A stretch of DNA of 64,000 nt from Gammaproteobacteria bacterium (lineage in GTDB: Bacteria; Pseudomonadota; Gammaproteobacteria; Pseudomonadales; Azotimanducaceae). Shown here in pieces: positions 46,453 through 54,572 of this stretch. The position numbers and the translations under genes are program-made. Under the pieces are notes generated by a model that was given only the letters and a program-made list of their open reading frames with translations, searched no databases and had not been told where the DNA came from. Every line of letters begins with the position of its first letter. The first letter of the stretch is position 1. Location: positions 43,096-107,095 of the forward strand of contig VXUA01000022.1 of assembly GCA_009837185.1 (NCBI GenBank). Direction: 5' to 3'.

Positions 46453-48519
46453 CTATTCCTTCTTCGCGTACCGGGCGATTCGGAAGCCCACATCGGCGCG
46501 ACCATCGGTTCCGTAGTCGCGAAACGACAATCGTAAGTCGGTAATGGTACTGTGTTGGTAACTTGAACCTCGCATCACACGATATTGTCCTTGGACTGGT
46601 CCTAAGTTGTCGACGGTACTGTCTATTGCGGGAATGTCATAAAAGTCATGAACCCATTCCGCAACATTGCCTCCAAGATCGTAAATTCCTTTAGAGTTCG
46701 GACGAAATGAACCTACTTCCGCAGTCACCGTGTAATTGTCGTTGTATTCGAAGATAGTCCGGCCCACTATGTGCTGTGCGGCAGCATCAGCAAAATTGCC
46801 CACGCGATGTTCAGGAGGCGGAAAGTCTTTCCCCCATGGGAAGTGTAACAATTCGGCTTGACCCTCGACATGCCGCGCTGCCCAACTCCATTCCGCCTCG
46901 GAAGGTAGCCGATAACCAATGGATTTAGGTCTGAAACCGACGACCGTAGCACCTTTCACTTCGTAAAACGGTTCTAATCCCTGTTTCTGAGATAAGTAAT
47001 TGCAATATAGTGCAGCCTCATTCCACGATACATTTACAACGGGTTGTTGGTCTTTGTTTAAATTGTGACCCTGGTAGTCCTCAGAGTCATGTACTGGTAT
47101 AAATTTGCGAAAATCTGCATTAGTGACTTCATACTTACCCAGATAATACATTCGATTGAGATTGGTAGTACGAAACGGTTCATTTGCTCTTCGTCCAGGT
47201 TGCGATCTCGAAGCCCCCATGCGGATCGTAGTGGGCGCTAAGAGTACGAGTTCCTGTCCGTCTACAGTGGTTGAATTCTGCTTCAAATACTCGATTTCGG
47301 CTTCGGCTTCAGTAAGGAGACGAATTCTCTTTACTTGAACTTGTCCTGGTTGCACTGAAATTTCCCCTGCCCACCCAGCGTAACCTTCTTTTTTAACTTC
47401 AAAATGATGACTTATAGCATGTAATGTAATCTTTCGATCCGGTGGTAGTTGGACGCGCTTACCGTCTACGTAAAACTCGACGTCTTCAGGATCGGTAATC
47501 ATTTCCACTTCGCCCGTCTCTTCCTCTAAGTCGATCGACAGATTAGTTTCTTGTCCTGGGTTCAAGGAGATTGTTCGTGTATCAACGTGATAGCCTGCGA
47601 GTAACACTTCGACTTGTAGGTCTTCATTTGGTTCCACTTCTAGATCAGGAAGTGGAGTCGTGCCTTTAAATTCGCCATTAATCGTGACACTCGCAGAGGG
47701 TGGCGATGAAACAATCGAAATTGTTCCCTGCACCGGTTGCAATTGAACTGGGTCTAATGTTCGCTTTTCACCAGCTTCCACGAATATAAGATCCATCCAC
47801 GATGAATAACCTTGAAGTTTGACCGAAATTTCGTGTTCACCGGCCAATATTTCTACGGGACCAGGTGTGGTAAAACCAGAATCTTGACCGTCGACTAGGA
47901 CAATAGCCCCTTCAGGCTGAGTCGGAATAGTGATGTCGCCCCAATCGGGTGCTAAGTCAAGGTGCCTGCTCTGCTCGCGCGCCATACCTTCTACATCTAG
48001 GGAGATAGTGCCACTTTGATATCGGGGGGCTGATAACAAAAACGTTGCTTCGCCAGCAGGGACATTGTGCGAAATTGGTGCCTGTCCTAGTTGTACTCCG
48101 TTCAACGAAACTGTAGCTCCGACTGGCGTTGCAGTGATGTGCACTATCCCCGGTAAACGCTTAAACGTTACTGGGATCGTCTGCTGGTTTTGTCGCCCAA
48201 CTTCAATGACTTCATCCACGTCGTGATAACCGGATGCTTGGCCACTTATGCGGTACTCGCCTGGTCGGAGTAGGTAACGTTCTCCTGTTTTCAACCGTAA
48301 TCCGTCGAGGATTTCGATTTCAGCGTCAACTACGTTGGGTTCAAGCTTTACCGACTTCGCCGTTAGTACAAACCACAGTGCAAAAAACACAAAGAGCGTG
48401 AGAATCGCCGCGATAACTTGAACCCAAGAAATGATTCGAGTGCGTCGTGGGGGTCTTGCTCGAGTAGGTTCAAAGACATCAGGTTGGAGTAACGTGTTCT
48501 GAACACCGCCATCAGTCAT
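46453..48519 (-). CDS. PEGA-repeat membrane protein with non-catalytic FGE-like domain
   Basis: This is a 688-residue protein. Residues 1-28 are a basic cytoplasmic tail, about 29-52 a membrane helix, and about 60-400 five PEGA-type beta repeats, each ending in a GEYR/GEHE/GYxxW-like turn. Residues about 420-685 are a formylglycine-generating-enzyme (SUMF1) fold: GKYEVTNADFRKFI, PVVNVSWNEAALYCNYLS, YRLPSEAEWSWAAR, GNVAEWVHD and VGFRIA. The two FGE cysteines are absent: the block RGGSFLC...C of true FGE reads RGSSYQHSTITD, leaving His656 and Asp661. The domain therefore probably binds rather than oxidises. The periplasmic rod could reach the cell wall or outer membrane. Confidence 0.85.
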   Translation of the reverse strand: MTDGGVQNTLLQPDVFEPTRARPPRRTRIISWVQVIAAILTLFVFFALWFVLTAKSVKLEPNVVDAEIEILDGLRLKTGERYLLRPGEYRISGQASGYHDVDEVIEVGRQNQQTIPVTFKRLPGIVHITATPVGATVSLNGVQLGQAPISHNVPAGEATFLLSAPRYQSGTISLDVEGMAREQSRHLDLAPDWGDITIPTQPEGAIVLVDGQDSGFTTPGPVEILAGEHEISVKLQGYSSWMDLIFVEAGEKRTLDPVQLQPVQGTISIVSSPPSASVTINGEFKGTTPLPDLEVEPNEDLQVEVLLAGYHVDTRTISLNPGQETNLSIDLEEETGEVEMITDPEDVEFYVDGKRVQLPPDRKITLHAISHHFEVKKEGYAGWAGEISVQPGQVQVKRIRLLTEAEAEIEYLKQNSTTVDGQELVLLAPTTIRMGASRSQPGRRANEPFRTTNLNRMYYLGKYEVTNADFRKFIPVHDSEDYQGHNLNKDQQPVVNVSWNEAALYCNYLSQKQGLEPFYEVKGATVVGFRPKSIGYRLPSEAEWSWAARHVEGQAELLHFPWGKDFPPPEHRVGNFADAAAQHIVGRTIFEYNDNYTVTAEVGSFRPNSKGIYDLGGNVAEWVHDFYDIPAIDSTVDNLGPVQGQYRVMRGSSYQHSTITDLRLSFRDYGTDGRADVGFRIARYAKKE

Positions 48520-48532
48520 CTTCTATACGCCG

Positions 48533-50086
48533 TTAAATTTGTTCTTCGCAAACAATCGACACCGGGTCCATGTCTTGTTGCACGATGAATTCTTTACGTA
48601 TGTCGACCCACCCGTCCCGGCTTCCGTGAAGAGTGTATCGGCCGGGCCGTAAAGTCAACTCATGCCGTTGGAACGACCCAATACGATGTCTGGTCGTAAG
48701 AGTTACGTCGGTCTTCTCGTCGGAGATCAATACAACTGGTAGTTGCGTCCCCGCATAGCTCACTAAATCAGCGAAGCTCTCCAACAACTTGTCATATTCT
48801 TCACTATGACCGCGATGATTTTGCGCGGTTTCTAAGATTTCTTTCGCTTCGTCGTAAGCTTCGTCCGCAGATAAGGCGTGTGGATCCAGCAGAGTGTTGT
48901 TCATATCGTTCACAACTGAAATAATTTCAAACACTCTTTCTCGACCCTCAGTAGCAAATTGCAAAGAGTTATCGAGAGCTAAAGCTTCATCGTAAATTTT
49001 CAGCGCGCCGCGCATGTCTAGCTCGTTTTCTTTCTCTAATCCCTCAACTCGTAAGGCTTCTATTTTCTGTGCCAGTCGTGCTCGTCGAACTTGTTGTAAA
49101 CCGGTTTGGGCCGCCGTGTTATCGGGATAATCGACGAGAATCTCTTCGAATATTTGTTCCGCTGTGTCGAAGTTGTTTCCCGTTAATTGTTCATGACCAG
49201 CAGTGAGTGCATCGTTGAGATCCTGTGATGTAATACGTTCTAATATTTCTGCGCGCCGATCTGCTATGCCTAGCGTTAAGGGATCGAGCTTTGAGACTTC
49301 GTTTAAATGTTCAAGAGCTTGAACCCAGTCTTCCCTCATCTTTGCCCGATCACTTTCACGGATGAGTTCGTTAACTTTTGGTAATAGTTGCACCCGCGCT
49401 AATTTCGTTTGCACGTCTTGATCCAGTGGTTTAATCGCCTGAGCGCGCGACCACGCGTCTAATGAAGTTTCGAAATCTCGATCCTGCAGAGCTTCTGTAC
49501 CTTGTTCAACCCAATGGTCAAATTCAGTGTTTATGTCGACAAGCAGTTGCTTTATTTCTTGTAATGCTTGTTCATACTCACTGATGGCTTCATCAAACCG
49601 TCGGTCCGCAAACAGTAAATCGGCTTTGTTCGCGCGTTCGTGGATTGCGCTCTCCCTCTCTGAATGCTCCTCTGTCCCATATTGATTTCTCTCTATCTCG
49701 TCTTGATACTGGACAAACTCATCGAAGACGGTCTCTGCAGCTTCGCGCGCGCGCTCTTGTTGCGCATCTTTAAAAGGAGTTATCGGTTCGCCAGTTGTTT
49801 GATTACTCCCGTCACGAACACTTCCATTGTTCGCGGTCGTCAAGCCATCGTTGTTTGGTGTAATCCAATCTCGTGGCGCTAAAAACCAAAAGGCTATAGC
49901 GATGCCAAGTAGAGTAAGCACAGCAAGCATATTAAGCTGGCTGCGGTTTGGTTTTACAAAGCGAAAGCGCTTGGTAGGAGTGCTACCCGCGAGTTTGGGT
50001 TGAACCGGTTGCAGAACCACCGGTTGGTGTTCTTCATTCGGGGTCCTGGATGAATTCGTCAGTGGTTCCTTCTCCAGTTGATTCAT
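48533..50086 (-). CDS. Membrane-anchored TPR protein with C-terminal PEGA-like domain
   Basis: This 517-residue protein has a cytoplasmic tail of 50 residues, a membrane helix at about 52-70 and a Ser/Thr/Asn linker. TPR-type helical repeats run from about 130 to 420 (FDEAISEYEQALQE, FETSLDAWSRAQAIKP, WVQALEHLNEVSKLDP, FDTAEQIFEEILVDYP, ALKIYDEALALD). The C-terminal beta domain contains RHELTLRPGRYTLHGSRDGW, a PEGA-like unit. The ATG at 50086 lies 53 bases inside the upstream lipoprotein gene. A later start such as a GTG near codon 23 is possible. It is 13 bases before the PEGA-FGE gene. Confidence 0.8.
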   Translation of the reverse strand: MNQLEKEPLTNSSRTPNEEHQPVVLQPVQPKLAGSTPTKRFRFVKPNRSQLNMLAVLTLLGIAIAFWFLAPRDWITPNNDGLTTANNGSVRDGSNQTTGEPITPFKDAQQERAREAAETVFDEFVQYQDEIERNQYGTEEHSERESAIHERANKADLLFADRRFDEAISEYEQALQEIKQLLVDINTEFDHWVEQGTEALQDRDFETSLDAWSRAQAIKPLDQDVQTKLARVQLLPKVNELIRESDRAKMREDWVQALEHLNEVSKLDPLTLGIADRRAEILERITSQDLNDALTAGHEQLTGNNFDTAEQIFEEILVDYPDNTAAQTGLQQVRRARLAQKIEALRVEGLEKENELDMRGALKIYDEALALDNSLQFATEGRERVFEIISVVNDMNNTLLDPHALSADEAYDEAKEILETAQNHRGHSEEYDKLLESFADLVSYAGTQLPVVLISDEKTDVTLTTRHRIGSFQRHELTLRPGRYTLHGSRDGWVDIRKEFIVQQDMDPVSIVCEEQI

Positions 50087-51281
50087 CCGTAGAACTATCG
50101 GGGTCTGAGATGATTCCTAGCTCTTTGCGGTAAGTCTCGCGAATAAATTTAACGGCTTTTTCATATTGCTCTTCAAAAGAGCCTTGTAACGTAATAGTCG
50201 CATTTTCTAGCTCAATAGTCATGGGGCTTATCTGTTGTGCCGCGCTAGTCCCAATTTCGTGTAAACGTTCTTGCTGAAGTTTCGCTTCAGCACGGTCTTT
50301 TACGCCACCAAGTATTTCGGTCCCGCCGCCGATTACCGAGGCGTATCCCCCAATCTCACTTAACCCACCAGTTTGTCGTTGAAAATATGCACCGATGATC
50401 GCGAGAAAAATTCCAGACGCTATTCGAGTTTTGGACCGCTGTCGCTCCTCACGGAACGCAATTGCAATTGGATAAGACTGTTCCCGCCAGAACCAGTAAG
50501 GTTCGTCCATGTTCGTAGCAAACCTATCAAAACTCTCGTCCAAAGTGTCAATAATGACTAGTTCCCGTTCAAGTAATTGCCGAACGTTGGACATAGTAGG
50601 ATCATCCGGGGTAGGCAACCTGTTCAATCTGTAGCGACCATTTTTCTCTCGAAGGACGTAGTCGCCAAACGCCTCTGGAACTACATCTTTGCCGTAGCGT
50701 ACCAGAGTGGTACTTCGAATCTCAAGTAACTCTTCGGGGGTTAAGGACTCTTGGTATTTGAGCAACTTGTCCGACAATTCCCGATAGTTGGTTTGAAAAG
50801 GATCAATATTACGTGGTACGCCTGCCTCGTAAGAATATTTACTTGCGCGTGCTTCAAAAATGTCATCGAACCAAACGACGCCACGAGAATCTGTAGCTTT
50901 AATCTGCAAAACCTGACTCTCGCCATCGGAATGTAGAATGCCTCCGGTAATAAGAACATCGACTGCTAAACTCGGCGTAGGAATCGCGCGTACTGCACCC
51001 CAATTACCCGTTGCTTGGAGATACTCTTTGGCATAATTGACGATCCAATTTGCCTCAGCGCGTCGAACTTCGGGTGTGATGTTTGCTTCAATAATATCGT
51101 CGTAGAGCTCCGGAACGTTGGAATCAAATACTACCACACCGACGTCTAATAATTGCTCTTCTGGGATCGTTCGACTAGATTGCTTCGGCGGTGTCAAGTC
51201 AACGCGCCGCACAATGGTTGTCGAGCACCCAACCATGCTCAGCAACACGAGTGTGAGAAAGGCTATGCACAGTGATTTCAT
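50034..51281 (-). CDS. Lipoprotein of unknown family (cluster gene 3)
   Basis: This 415-residue protein has lipobox MVGC (Cys19). The mature part begins with a beta/alpha domain (LLDVGVVVFDSNVPEL, DVLITGGILHSDGESQVLQI, DSRGVVWFDDIFEA) that resembles periplasmic lipoproteins setting cofactor or assembly levels. A helical region and a hydrophobic stretch (IASGIFLAIIGAYF, then GGYASVIGGGTEILGG) follow, and the tail is acidic. The hydrophobic glycine-rich part could insert into a membrane. Its ATG overlaps the upstream stop as ATGA. The family is unknown. Confidence 0.75.
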   Translation of the reverse strand: MKSLCIAFLTLVLLSMVGCSTTIVRRVDLTPPKQSSRTIPEEQLLDVGVVVFDSNVPELYDDIIEANITPEVRRAEANWIVNYAKEYLQATGNWGAVRAIPTPSLAVDVLITGGILHSDGESQVLQIKATDSRGVVWFDDIFEARASKYSYEAGVPRNIDPFQTNYRELSDKLLKYQESLTPEELLEIRSTTLVRYGKDVVPEAFGDYVLREKNGRYRLNRLPTPDDPTMSNVRQLLERELVIIDTLDESFDRFATNMDEPYWFWREQSYPIAIAFREERQRSKTRIASGIFLAIIGAYFQRQTGGLSEIGGYASVIGGGTEILGGVKDRAEAKLQQERLHEIGTSAAQQISPMTIELENATITLQGSFEEQYEKAVKFIRETYRKELGIISDPDSSTDESTGEGTTDEFIQDPE

Positions 51282-52459
51282 TTCAGACCATCCACGTAGT
51301 CTTCATACTCTTCCCAAAGCTTCTCTTTCAACTCCGGGTCTTCTTCGGCTAAGGCTGCTTCCTTTAATTGGCGTGCTACCACATTCTTATCCTTTGAATC
51401 AGGCGTGTCGGCAACACCTTGTTGAGTCTCCGGAAGTGAAGGTTCGTCTTGCTCCCCTGCACCAGTCCCGGCTTGTTGCTCGTCGTCCACAGCAGTGTCG
51501 GCACCTTCAGTATCTCCATCCTGAACTCCCGATTCCGTCTCGCCAGTCTCAGTTTCAAAAGAACCTGCTTCCGCGACTTCATCATTAGCGCGAGTGTTCG
51601 CCGCGTTTCGTTCGTCCATAATCTCGCCGTCAAGATCCCCGAGAACTTCTTGCATTGCATCTTCGCCCGAACTGCTTACAGTAGCACTTTCATCTTCCTC
51701 TACGTCGCCATTACCACTTTCTTCCGAATCGCCAGCTTGTGGTTCCAATTGGTTACTGGTTTCCCAGCCACCGCCACCGTTGTCTTCGTCTTCCGGGATC
51801 ATCGTTCCATCGCCGTTGTCTTCGTTTTCCGGATTCATCATTCCGCCATCATTATTCGCTTGGTCGCCATCTGCTTGGCCATTGGGGTCGCCCGCAGGAA
51901 GTTGAACATCACCAGGAGGTAAATCCATGTTATCGCCCATGGTTCCCTCTTGGCCATCTTGTTGTCCTTCGTTGCCCGAACTCGAATCTGGTGTAGTCGT
52001 CCCATCATTGGATTCACCGGGATTCGGACTTCCCTGACTTTCGGGGGACGGCATTGATGGAGTTGACGGATTACCGTTCGAGGAATCTGGAGACGGTGTT
52101 GGGGACGGCGGTCTCGGTAATGAGGGATTTCCAGAACTCGGCGAACCTGGGGTTGGCAAAGATGGTGTAGGCAGCGAGGATTGCGAGCCACTGTTTGGTT
52201 GTGGCATCGGGCTGCCTGTCGGTGGACCCGACGAAGACGAAGAAGACGGACTGGGCATACCAGCAGAGGACTGTGGAGACGGTAACTGGACATCCGGAAA
52301 TGTGGATGGCATACTCGACATACATCCACTAAGCCCAAAAATAGTGACTACTAAGACGATTACCTTAGCCCCGATCACGAATCCCAAAATCCGGCGGAAA
52401 ACAGAACTCATGAACTTTAGACGACCAAACTCCATTAGCGCATCAATTTGTTTGTCCAT
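51278..52459 (-). CDS. Pro/Ser- and Asp/Glu-rich disordered lipoprotein
   Basis: This 393-residue protein starts at ATG 52459, chosen for the AGGAGG 7 bases upstream. A 40-residue N-terminal segment precedes a signal helix and lipobox LSGC (Cys46). About 120 residues dominated by Pro, Ser and Gly follow, then about 170 residues rich in Asp, Glu, Asn and Gly, and a short helical C-terminus (QLKEAALAEEDPELKEKLWEEYEDYV). It has no globular domain. Such proteins act as extended tethers or wall-spanning spacers, but that is inference. It is the second gene of the twelve-gene cluster. Confidence 0.75.
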   Translation of the reverse strand: MDKQIDALMEFGRLKFMSSVFRRILGFVIGAKVIVLVVTIFGLSGCMSSMPSTFPDVQLPSPQSSAGMPSPSSSSSSGPPTGSPMPQPNSGSQSSLPTPSLPTPGSPSSGNPSLPRPPSPTPSPDSSNGNPSTPSMPSPESQGSPNPGESNDGTTTPDSSSGNEGQQDGQEGTMGDNMDLPPGDVQLPAGDPNGQADGDQANNDGGMMNPENEDNGDGTMIPEDEDNGGGGWETSNQLEPQAGDSEESGNGDVEEDESATVSSSGEDAMQEVLGDLDGEIMDERNAANTRANDEVAEAGSFETETGETESGVQDGDTEGADTAVDDEQQAGTGAGEQDEPSLPETQQGVADTPDSKDKNVVARQLKEAALAEEDPELKEKLWEEYEDYVDGLK

Positions 52460-52466
52460 GTTCTGA

Positions 52467-52472
52467 CCTCCT
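52467..52472 (-). promoter_or_regulatory. Ribosome binding site for the disordered lipoprotein
   Basis: AGGAGG on the minus strand, 7 bases before ATG 52459. It decides against the upstream in-frame ATG at 52492. It is one of the strongest ribosome sites in the cluster, suggesting high expression. Confidence 0.75.
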
Positions 52473-52581
52473 CGCTCTTGGTGGTACTTCATAGTAGACC
52501 GTTGCGTTCTCCACTAAGTTCCATGCTCTGCGTACTGTTATACATTTTATTTTTTGCGTCCAATCGCGTTTCGTGTTCGTC

Positions 52582-53865
52582 CTAATCAGTTTTCGGAAAA
52601 AAGATGTAAGTGTGGTGCACCTTAACATTCCCACGCGGCTTAGGCTCACCGTCTTCAAATCTCGGACGGTAGATTGCGTTCTTCAAAGACTCCTCAAATT
52701 CCTTGACGAGCACACTTTGCGGTCGCGCAGAGTCTAATTGTACTTGAATAACACGGCCGGTTTCGTCGACATCAACCGTAAAACCTACTTCCGCAGTAAT
52801 CGGAGGAGACTCCAGACGTAGCGGTTGGGGATCTGGACTTGTCGACAACGGAAGAAATAGCGGTACCGCGTCCCCGAATTCACTATTCAAAAACTCTGAT
52901 TCGGCATTCTCAAAAGTTGCTAGAATGTCTTGATAAATTACCACCGCTTGTTCGTTCTTTTCAAACAGTGTAAACCAATCTGCGAGCTGTAGTTTTGCTC
53001 GAGCAATGGACTCTGGTGTGCTATCGGGGCGTTCGAGTTCGATTTTCACGAGCTCTATTAAGACTTCCTCACCGGTTTCAAAGTCGTTGAGTTTCGCATG
53101 ATATCGAAATGGTGTCTCATCAGCCCAATACAAGACAGGTATGCGCGCTTGGATTTGACCCAGTGCGCTCAAGGGTCGAAAACGTTCCAATCGATAGGTG
53201 TCCGCAAGTCCTTGTAGTGCTCGAATGTTCTCGGGACTTGTCCGTTCTAAATGGTGATCCACAATTTCGGTCGCATACTCATACAAACCACGAGCCGCAA
53301 AGACGTTATAAATTAACACGTACCAATCAGCAAGCATGAAAATTGTTGGTAACAAGTCCACAGAAAACGGTTCGAATTGCCGGTTGTAAATCGAGAAGAT
53401 GTACTCATAGCTATCGTTTGCGTCCCCAATGTGTCCAAGTTCCAAATAGGTTTCCGCTTCTCTGTGTACCGCTTCGACTTGCTCAATCGAATTTAGTCCA
53501 TTTGATAATCTCGAGATTTGTTTAGCACGTTCATAGGCATTAATCGCGTCGATGTATTCTCCCAACTCGCGGCTTGCGTCACCGAACACGATGAGTGGTT
53601 TTACCAATGCTTCGTCATACCTTGTACGGTTCTCTTCGATTTCTGCAATGACTTCGGTGGCGAGCGTTAATACCTCCTCTGCTTCGCCCGCTTCAATGCG
53701 ACCGCGCAACTCACTAGGTTCAAGGAGCAACTCTCCATCAGCACCTTTTACGGGAGCCGAGCCCAACGAAGGCACTGAATCTAGATTCGAGTCACCCAAG
53801 AGAGAGATTGAGCAAAACATTACGAAAGTACTCAATCCAATTTTCAATGCTGGTAATTCCTTCAA
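52582..53865 (-). CDS. Periplasmic TPR protein with TonB-like C-terminal domain
   Basis: This is a 427-residue exported protein (TTG start, signal-like LSTFVMFCSISLLG). Helical repeats run from about 60 to 310 (YIDAINAYERAKQISRLS, HIGDANDSYEYIFSIYN, NEQAVVIYQDILATF). The final 85 residues have the TonB-C pattern: EVGFTVDVDETGRVIQVQLD, EFEESLKNAIYRPRFEDG, and NVKVHHTYIF. It is the promoter-proximal gene of the cluster, 122 bases before the disordered lipoprotein gene. It may connect the motor with outer-membrane partners in the way TonB does, or it may be an independent gene. Confidence 0.75.
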   Translation of the reverse strand: MKELPALKIGLSTFVMFCSISLLGDSNLDSVPSLGSAPVKGADGELLLEPSELRGRIEAGEAEEVLTLATEVIAEIEENRTRYDEALVKPLIVFGDASRELGEYIDAINAYERAKQISRLSNGLNSIEQVEAVHREAETYLELGHIGDANDSYEYIFSIYNRQFEPFSVDLLPTIFMLADWYVLIYNVFAARGLYEYATEIVDHHLERTSPENIRALQGLADTYRLERFRPLSALGQIQARIPVLYWADETPFRYHAKLNDFETGEEVLIELVKIELERPDSTPESIARAKLQLADWFTLFEKNEQAVVIYQDILATFENAESEFLNSEFGDAVPLFLPLSTSPDPQPLRLESPPITAEVGFTVDVDETGRVIQVQLDSARPQSVLVKEFEESLKNAIYRPRFEDGEPKPRGNVKVHHTYIFFPKTD

Positions 53866-54025
53866 TGTCGATGAACCAATAATCTAAAACTGTATTTCAA
53901 CAAGTAGTGCTGAATCTAATGTCTCCGGATTCAAACAAGCATAATCAACAACACGATCAGCATACACTTGAACGTATCAAGACCTCAAAGAATTCAGAAT
54001 ACTAATACTAGCAAATTCCCTAAGC

Positions 54026-54277
54026 ATGTCTCCTCCTGAGTACGAACACTTCATCGATACAAGAGGGCTTGTATGTCCAGAACCACTCATGATCGTCAGG
54101 AACAAAGTCCGCACCATGCAAAACGGTGAGCGTTTACTCGTGTTAGCCACTGATCCTAGTACAGATAGAGATTTTAGAAATTTTTGTCGCTTCATGAAGC
54201 ACACGTTGGAACTAGTGGAAGTTGCTAACAAAGAACACAAATATGTTATACGAAAGGGTGTGCAAGATGCGTCATGA
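54026..54277 (+). CDS. tusA: TusA/SirA-family sulfurtransferase
   Basis: This 83-residue protein shows the family core DTRGLVCPEPLMIVRNKVR with the catalytic Cys in CPEPLM. In E. coli TusA carries sulfur from IscS to tRNA 2-thiouridylation. Here the organism's visible desulfurase is SufS. It starts at ATG with a purine-poor leader and diverges from the large minus-strand cluster. It might be another member of the TusA family such as YedF, but the length and motif fit TusA best. Confidence 0.85.
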   Translation: MSPPEYEHFIDTRGLVCPEPLMIVRNKVRTMQNGERLLVLATDPSTDRDFRNFCRFMKHTLELVEVANKEHKYVIRKGVQDAS

Positions 54278-54572
54278 ACGTACTTGTCAAACTGAGCTCA
54301 ATAAACTCGAACAATACATCGGACGATTCGTACTTATTTGAGACATTGGAGAAGAGCGATTGTCGCGAATATGACTTCTTTATAGTTGGAGCTAGAGTGC
54401 CCAAAACTGTATCCAAATTTTTGTTCGATCATTGATTGTCCGAATAACCACTCAAGATAGCCGAGCCAGGAGTCTCCAAATAACATCACTGACTTACACC
54501 AACCGATTATCGAGAATCACCGTAAACGCAGAAGCCAATATCGATTGAAAGAGCAATGAATGACTGTGTCGA

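Noticed and set aside
46453..48519. Active formylglycine-generating enzyme
   Set aside because: The fold is present but both catalytic cysteines are replaced (His656, Asp661), so sulfatase maturation is not supported.
40462..53865. Zorya-type antiphage system
   Set aside because: A MotA/TolQ-like protein is present, but there is no OmpA-type ZorB arm and no ZorC/ZorD/ZorE protein. The arms carry vWA domains and the rest is lipoproteins and PEGA proteins.
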